64,000 bases of DNA from the NCBI GenBank assembly GCA_002633025.1, contig NMRB01000080.1:210823-274822 (forward strand), written 5' to 3'. Positions 60,198 to 64,000 of this stretch are shown piece by piece (position 1 is the stretch's first letter; the number at the start of each line of letters is the position of its first letter). The notes under the pieces are model-generated. The model saw only the letters and a program-made list of their open reading frames with translations. It was not told where the DNA came from and ran no database searches. This DNA comes from Notospermus geniculatus (lineage: Eukaryota; Nemertea; Pilidiophora; Heteronemertea; Lineidae). Both the position numbers and the translations under genes were made by a program.

Positions 60198-60521
60198 TTC
60201 CGTGGAATGACAAGGCAGCAGATTGGAAATCTAGGCTTATTGGCCGAGTTCCCACCGACTATCCTGATGAAATGTGATATCTGTGATCTGGTTTGTTCAA
60301 GTCCGTCTGCTCATAGCCGTCACATGATCCGTCATACTGGAGCGTTCGTCTGCTCGGAGTGTGGGAAACACTTCTCAACTAGTGCCAACCTTAAGGTTCA
60401 CATGCGTCTTCACCGGAAGGAAAAACCATTCAAATGCGACTTTTGCGGGAAGGAATTTAATCAGAAATTTCATTTGAATCGTCATAGGGTGAAACACCTG
60501 GTTGGAGAGGACACGCTGTAG
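60198..60521 (+). CDS. Terminal exon 2-17, three C2H2 fingers
   Basis: The acceptor gttattctcttctag ends at 60197; phase 0, 107 residues beginning FRGMTRQQIGNLG. The helices are SPSAHSR, TSANLKV and QKFHLNR. Only 84 bases separate it from exon 2-16, with a copied upstream block tttctaatctgctgttttgt. Confidence 0.88.
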   Translation, partial: FRGMTRQQIGNLGLLAEFPPTILMKCDICDLVCSSPSAHSRHMIRHTGAFVCSECGKHFSTSANLKVHMRLHRKEKPFKCDFCGKEFNQKFHLNRHRVKHLVGEDTL

Positions 60522-60989
60522 CTATTATCATCTTCAAAACGTGATGTCTAGTATATTTGATGAAACAGCATGTGCCGATTCAGTTCAAAGAAGGGGGACC
60601 CGATTCGGTAACACTGGTGTACCATAGACCCAGAGGATGAAGTCCTAGGAATTCAAGTCTGGTACACAGTAGTCTGTTATTGTACCAACAACAACGGTGG
60701 GCTGCCTAAGTTGCAATGCGGTGGATCGGGGTCATTTTGATGCCAAATGAGCTCATTATTTCGACTCTCAGGTGCCAGGAAATCGCATTTCAGCAAGTCG
60801 AGATTTCAAATTTTTATGACCCCATTCTGACCGGCACAGTAAAATTGGGCTCAGATTCCAGTGGGACGGTGATCCCTGCCACAGCAGTATCTATAATGAC
60901 TCAGGCTACATGTGGTCCATTGCCTTTCGTGTTTATGAGGAACAAATTCTCCCAACTTTCTAATCTGCTGTCTCGTTGTTCTCTTGTAG
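60522..60989. other. Spacer, nothing recognised
   Basis: About 470 bases, noncoding. It ends with the class-typical tttctaatctgctgtctcg and TAG acceptor. Confidence 0.5.
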
Positions 60990-61301
60990 TTCCGAGGAAC
61001 GACAGCGCAGCAGATCGGTGGTGTAACCAACCCAGAGAATCCAGCAAAGGAAATCGTCCAATGCAAATTTTGTCCCTCGATCTTCTTGACCAGCGAAGCT
61101 GCGTACCGACGTCACATGGTTCGCCATATTGGAAGGTTCGTCTGCCCGGAGTGCGGTCAGCATTTTTCACAAAAAGCAAACTTGAATGTTCATATCCGTC
61201 TCCATCAGAATATTTTACCATTCAAGTGTGACCAGTGCGGCAAGGGTTTTAATCAGAAAATGCAGCTGATGACGCATTTGGTGTCAAATCATTCCAAATA
61301 A
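60990..61301 (+). CDS. Terminal exon 2-18, three C2H2 fingers
   Basis: The acceptor gttgttctcttgtag ends at 60989; phase 0, 103 residues beginning FRGTTAQQIGG. ACG replaces the ATG found at this place in sister exons, so that ATG is not required. The helices are SEAAYRR, QKANLNV and QKMQLMT. Finger 1 has 13 rather than 12 residues between C and H, an irregular spacing. Confidence 0.86.
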   Translation, partial: FRGTTAQQIGGVTNPENPAKEIVQCKFCPSIFLTSEAAYRRHMVRHIGRFVCPECGQHFSQKANLNVHIRLHQNILPFKCDQCGKGFNQKMQLMTHLVSNHSK

Positions 61302-61990
61302 TATTTTCCACAATTAGCCTTGAACAAGGAAAAGTACTTCAGGATAAAGTTTTACTGTAGAGTGGTAGATCATTTTGCTCGGTCGGTATGGTGCCCTTAG
61401 AAGTGCTGGGCGAGGCCCATTTGCCGCAGAGAATCGGGGTACCTACCGGTACTTAACCTATCAGTATATCTAGTGAATCCATCTCTCTTCATTACTTCGG
61501 CCTGAACATCATGACCATCTCAACAGTTATTCTCTTTTGCTGAGCAGGTTTTCTCTCGGTCACTACATGTAATTTCCTCGCATGGCGGTCATATCTCTCC
61601 TTTTCAGTTACCGTACTTGCTTTGTGAAAAGGTATCACACCATATTTTGCTTCCAAACGATCTTGTATTTAGAGTGGAGATTTCACCTTCTTCCTTGGGT
61701 ACGAGGACAAGTGGCTTTGATTCGGGAATGGCAACCATACAATAGAGGGCAGCACACCAGAACCAGGTCCTACCGCTATACAATCAATGCTTTTGTGGGG
61801 AAATTGATCAGGACAGAATGTCAGTTTCATTTCAATAGGTTTTAACCACTAGTCACACATATTGAGGCAGTGGGTAGGGTCCCCATTGTAGTAATAATGG
61901 TAAATATTTCTTCCACAGCAAATTTTTTTGCCTTGTTTTCAAACACGAAGTGTATAAAACAACTTAATGTCAGCCTTTATCTCATTTCAG
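61302..61990. other. Spacer, nothing recognised
   Basis: About 690 bases without a supported exon. Confidence 0.45.
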
Positions 61991-62296
61991 GCACTTCGAT
62001 GTGAAGTCCTGACAGCATCCAAACACACGTGCCCCATCTGTTGCAAAAGTTTTGTGAGAAGAGGTTTATTAGAAAATCATGTTAGGATTCATACGGGCGA
62101 AAGGCCATTCAAGTGTTTGTACTGTGATAAGGCATTTGCTCAGAAAGGACACAAGCATTCGCATGAGCGTATCCACACGGGAGAAAAACCCTATGTTTGC
62201 CCATTGTGTGGGAAGGCTTTCAAGGGGAGGTCGTCCTTGAAATATCACATGTTTCTCCACAAGTCGGTCGGTGGACAAACTCATGAGAATCCTTGA
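61991..62296 (+). CDS. Terminal exon 2-19, three C2H2 fingers
   Basis: The acceptor tttatctcatttcag ends at 61990; phase 0, 101 residues. The helices are RRGLLEN, QKGHKHS and GRSSLKY with TGERPF and TGEKPY linkers. Finger 2 lacks the helix leucine (K instead), but Cys and His ligands are intact. Confidence 0.87.
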   Translation, partial: ALRCEVLTASKHTCPICCKSFVRRGLLENHVRIHTGERPFKCLYCDKAFAQKGHKHSHERIHTGEKPYVCPLCGKAFKGRSSLKYHMFLHKSVGGQTHENP

Positions 62297-62728
62297 TGAA
62301 TTGATTTCTTGGATTCTGTTTAGTGACTTTTCAGCATTTTTCTTGTCGCAACTTACTCTCCATGGTTCCCACGGACACTTGAAAAGCATTGAATTTAGTT
62401 TTCAGCTTCAGCCTTGAATAGTTTTTAGTTCAATGGCCTTGAAAAAGGCTTGAATTTCTTGGTGGGTCAGTTTGTAGATTTTCCTTGAACCATGTTCCCC
62501 TTCGTAACGATGTTTTCTTCAATGACAACAACGTGTATACTTCATCATGTGTGAAAGTTAGTGTTTCTTCCATTGATTCACAAATCGTTGACCGTGATTT
62601 TGGCTTGGTTTGGCCTTGAAAAACCTTTAAAAGGCCTCAATTTGCAGACTGAAAAGCTGCAGGAAACATGTTCTCATTGGATCAGATCCGTACATGTTCT
62701 CAAAAATGACTACCTTTTCTACTTTCAG
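62297..62728. repeat. Spacer with ccttgaaaa-type dispersed repeat
   Basis: About 62340-62650 holds gttcccacggacacttgaaa and repeated ggccttgaaaaaggcttgaa words. It is of the same family as the element at 63693, in a degenerate state. Confidence 0.55.
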
Positions 62729-63067
62729 ATTATAACTAGGCCTATATCTTTCACGAGGAGCGTGGCATGTAAGCAAAATGATACGCATGACTGTCCACAT
62801 TGCAACAAGGTTTTCCGGACAAGAAGCTTGCTCGATGTGCACCTACGTGTCCATTCAGGAGAAAGACCGTTTGAATGTTCTTACTGTGGCAAGGGCTTTA
62901 CTCAGAAAGGCAATTTACAGCGGCATGAACAAGTTCACACGAGAAGAGAGCCGTTTAAGTGTGTGAAATGTGGAAAGACCTACCTGCAAGAAGCCAATTT
63001 GGCAGTTCATGAGTTTTATGTTCATAATCTGCCGAGTGTTACCAACGTGGAGGAAACCACTGAATAA
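62729..63067 (+). CDS. Terminal exon 2-20, three C2H2 fingers
   Basis: The acceptor ttctactttcag ends at 62728; phase 0, 112 residues. The helices are TRSLLDV, QKGNLQR and QEANLAV with SGERPF and TRREPF linkers. Finger 3 has H-x4-H. The acidic tail is NVEETTE. Confidence 0.88.
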   Translation: MITRPISFTRSVACKQNDTHDCPHCNKVFRTRSLLDVHLRVHSGERPFECSYCGKGFTQKGNLQRHEQVHTRREPFKCVKCGKTYLQEANLAVHEFYVHNLPSVTNVEETTE

Positions 63068-63081
63068 GTGATTTTCTTTCT

Positions 63082-63320
63082 TTAAAGGGTGGTGCACGTA
63101 CGACTAAAATGGGGCGACTACCGATGCGACTACTACGTCACATGCGATAATTACCTTTGAGGTCGATCAGTGATGTCATCCGCGACATCACTGATCTTCC
63201 AAGGAAGCATTTGTCGCAAACGAGTCAACAAAAACTAAAAAAAACTATAAATATGTTCAGTCACAAGGCCGGTCGCCCAGAAAATCGCACGAAAAATCGC
63301 AAGTGTGCGCCGCCCTTTAG
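63082..63320. mobile_element. Foldback MITE, about 240 bp
   Basis: The ends ttaaagggtggtgcac and gtgcgccgccctttag are inverted. A central pair gatcagtgatgtcatccgcg / gacatcactgatc forms a further hairpin. The rest of 63068-63478 is noncoding. Confidence 0.7.
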
Positions 63321-63478
63321 GGAAGGTTAAACCATATTTCTTTTATATGGCGGTGTTGCATGGCATTTCTGAATACAACAGTCCTTGATGGGTACTTTCC
63401 CTTCGCTACGTGGACTTATCGATAGCACAGTTTGGGCGAGACTTTAACTGACACAGACAATATGTTTTCTGCTTTCAG

Positions 63479-63724
63479 ATGTCAGATATCAGACAACAGC
63501 TAGACATCCGTCTGCCTCCCCACTCAGGTTATAAGTTGTACAAGTGTTCAGTATGTCAGAAGACATTTAAACAGAAATGCAACTTAATCCGCCATGAAAG
63601 GATTCACACGGGAGAAAAACCATTCAAATGTGAAATATGCGGGAAAAGGTTTAATGATCAGTCAAACTGTAGGATGCATGTGTTCAAGCATACAGGGTTC
63701 CCGCGCATCCTTGAAAAGTTTTAA
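63479..63724 (+). CDS. Terminal exon 2-21, two C2H2 fingers, transposon-derived end
   Basis: The acceptor gttttctgctttcag ends at 63478; phase 0, 81 residues. The helices are QKCNLIR and DQSNCRM with TGEKPF. Immediately after HVFKHTG the sequence becomes a dispersed repeat, which supplies the last residues FPRILEKF and the stop. A third finger may have been cut off. It is the last exon in the window; the array may continue beyond 64000. Confidence 0.84.
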   Translation: MSDIRQQLDIRLPPHSGYKLYKCSVCQKTFKQKCNLIRHERIHTGEKPFKCEICGKRFNDQSNCRMHVFKHTGFPRILEKF

Positions 63725-64000
63725 AAAGTCTTAAATATGAAAAAGCATTTTCAAGGCCTTGAAAAGGTCTGGAAATTCACACTTTTCCTCTTGAGGTCTT
63801 AAAAAAGTTCCCAGGGCCGTAATCTAGAAGCCTCCTTAACTCTAAGGTCGACTTTAAATTTTTCTATCTTGCCCTGCAAACAATAGCTAAAGGTAAACCT
63901 TAGAGTGAAGGAATCGTGTAGAATACGGCCCATAAATTTCATTTTCAGAGTGTTGTGAATTTTTTAAAACTTGATTATTTCCTCAGGAAGTTGTTTTTGC
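63693..64000. mobile_element. Dispersed element starting cagggttcccgcg
   Basis: It begins cagggttcccgcgcatcctt and continues with repeated ccttgaaaagg and gtcttaaa words to about 63820, of the type found in hAT-related MITEs. The right end is unclear. Nothing else is recognised to the window edge. Confidence 0.6.

Larger units (their letters stand above)
34044..63724 (+). other. Locus 2: constant exons plus 21 alternative terminal exons
   Basis: Two constant exons encode 448 residues and end in a phase-0 donor. Twenty-one phase-0 C2H2 terminal exons follow on the same strand between 42453 and 63724. A typical product would be about 530-570 residues. Constant exon B can also be skipped without a frameshift because both introns are phase 0. 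Cis-splicing suffices because every exon has the same orientation; trans-splicing, known for lola and mod(mdg4), cannot be excluded. Confidence 0.7.

Noticed and set aside
294-63724. Each finger block as an independent single-exon zinc-finger gene
   Set aside because: Most would have to start at non-ATG codons upstream of an acceptor, lack promoters, and all share phase-0 acceptors; an alternative-exon array explains the data better.

Overview
The window is nuclear DNA of an animal, most likely a marine invertebrate. It has introns, many small foldback transposons, recurrent tacatgta, accggt and taggcctag words, and signs of a highly polymorphic diploid assembly. I cannot name the species, and I cannot choose between an echinoderm, hemichordate, lancelet or lophotrochozoan.

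Almost all coding sequence is on the + strand, as 57 short exons of 70 to 270 codons. In every one the reading frame is open from a 3' splice acceptor, the first base after AG is the first base of a codon (phase 0), and the exon runs to its own stop. Fifty-five encode one to four C2H2 zinc fingers. One (8195-8413) encodes a CENP-B/Brinker-type helix-turn-helix and one (13382-14194) a BEN domain. None starts with a convincing independent ATG and promoter. This is the layout of alternative 3'-terminal exons, as known for the insect loci lola and mod(mdg4), where a constant N-terminus is spliced to one of many DNA-binding tails.

Layout: (1) 1-30.3 kb is the 3' part of a first locus, with 36 candidate terminal exons; its constant 5' exons must lie upstream of base 1. 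(2) 30.3-34.0 kb is repeat-rich and should hold the promoter and 5' leader of a second locus. (3) 34044-34795 and 34977-35606 are the constant exons of that locus: an acidic N-terminus, a long coiled coil, a SUMO-interaction-like motif and a Ser/Pro-rich linker, with no BTB domain. The last ends in a phase-0 donor, matching every downstream acceptor. (4) 35.6-42.4 kb is a 6.8 kb intron with a degenerate pogo/Tigger-like transposon and several foldback elements. (5) 42.4-63.7 kb holds 21 more terminal exons, including a duplicated block of four (46.2-52.3 kb against 52.9-57.8 kb).

Together each locus looks like a combinatorial transcription-factor gene: one dimerising N-terminus and dozens of interchangeable DNA-binding C-termini. 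The exons fall into lineages with shared acceptor sequences (tgtatttttcag, ttgtctttccag, ttctcttctag), showing growth by tandem duplication. Decayed exons, exon tails supplied by transposons, and assembly joins (Ns at 8995, 20021 and 57757-57985) also occur. The exon architecture is read directly from the sequence; the joining of constant to terminal exons is inference and needs transcript data.
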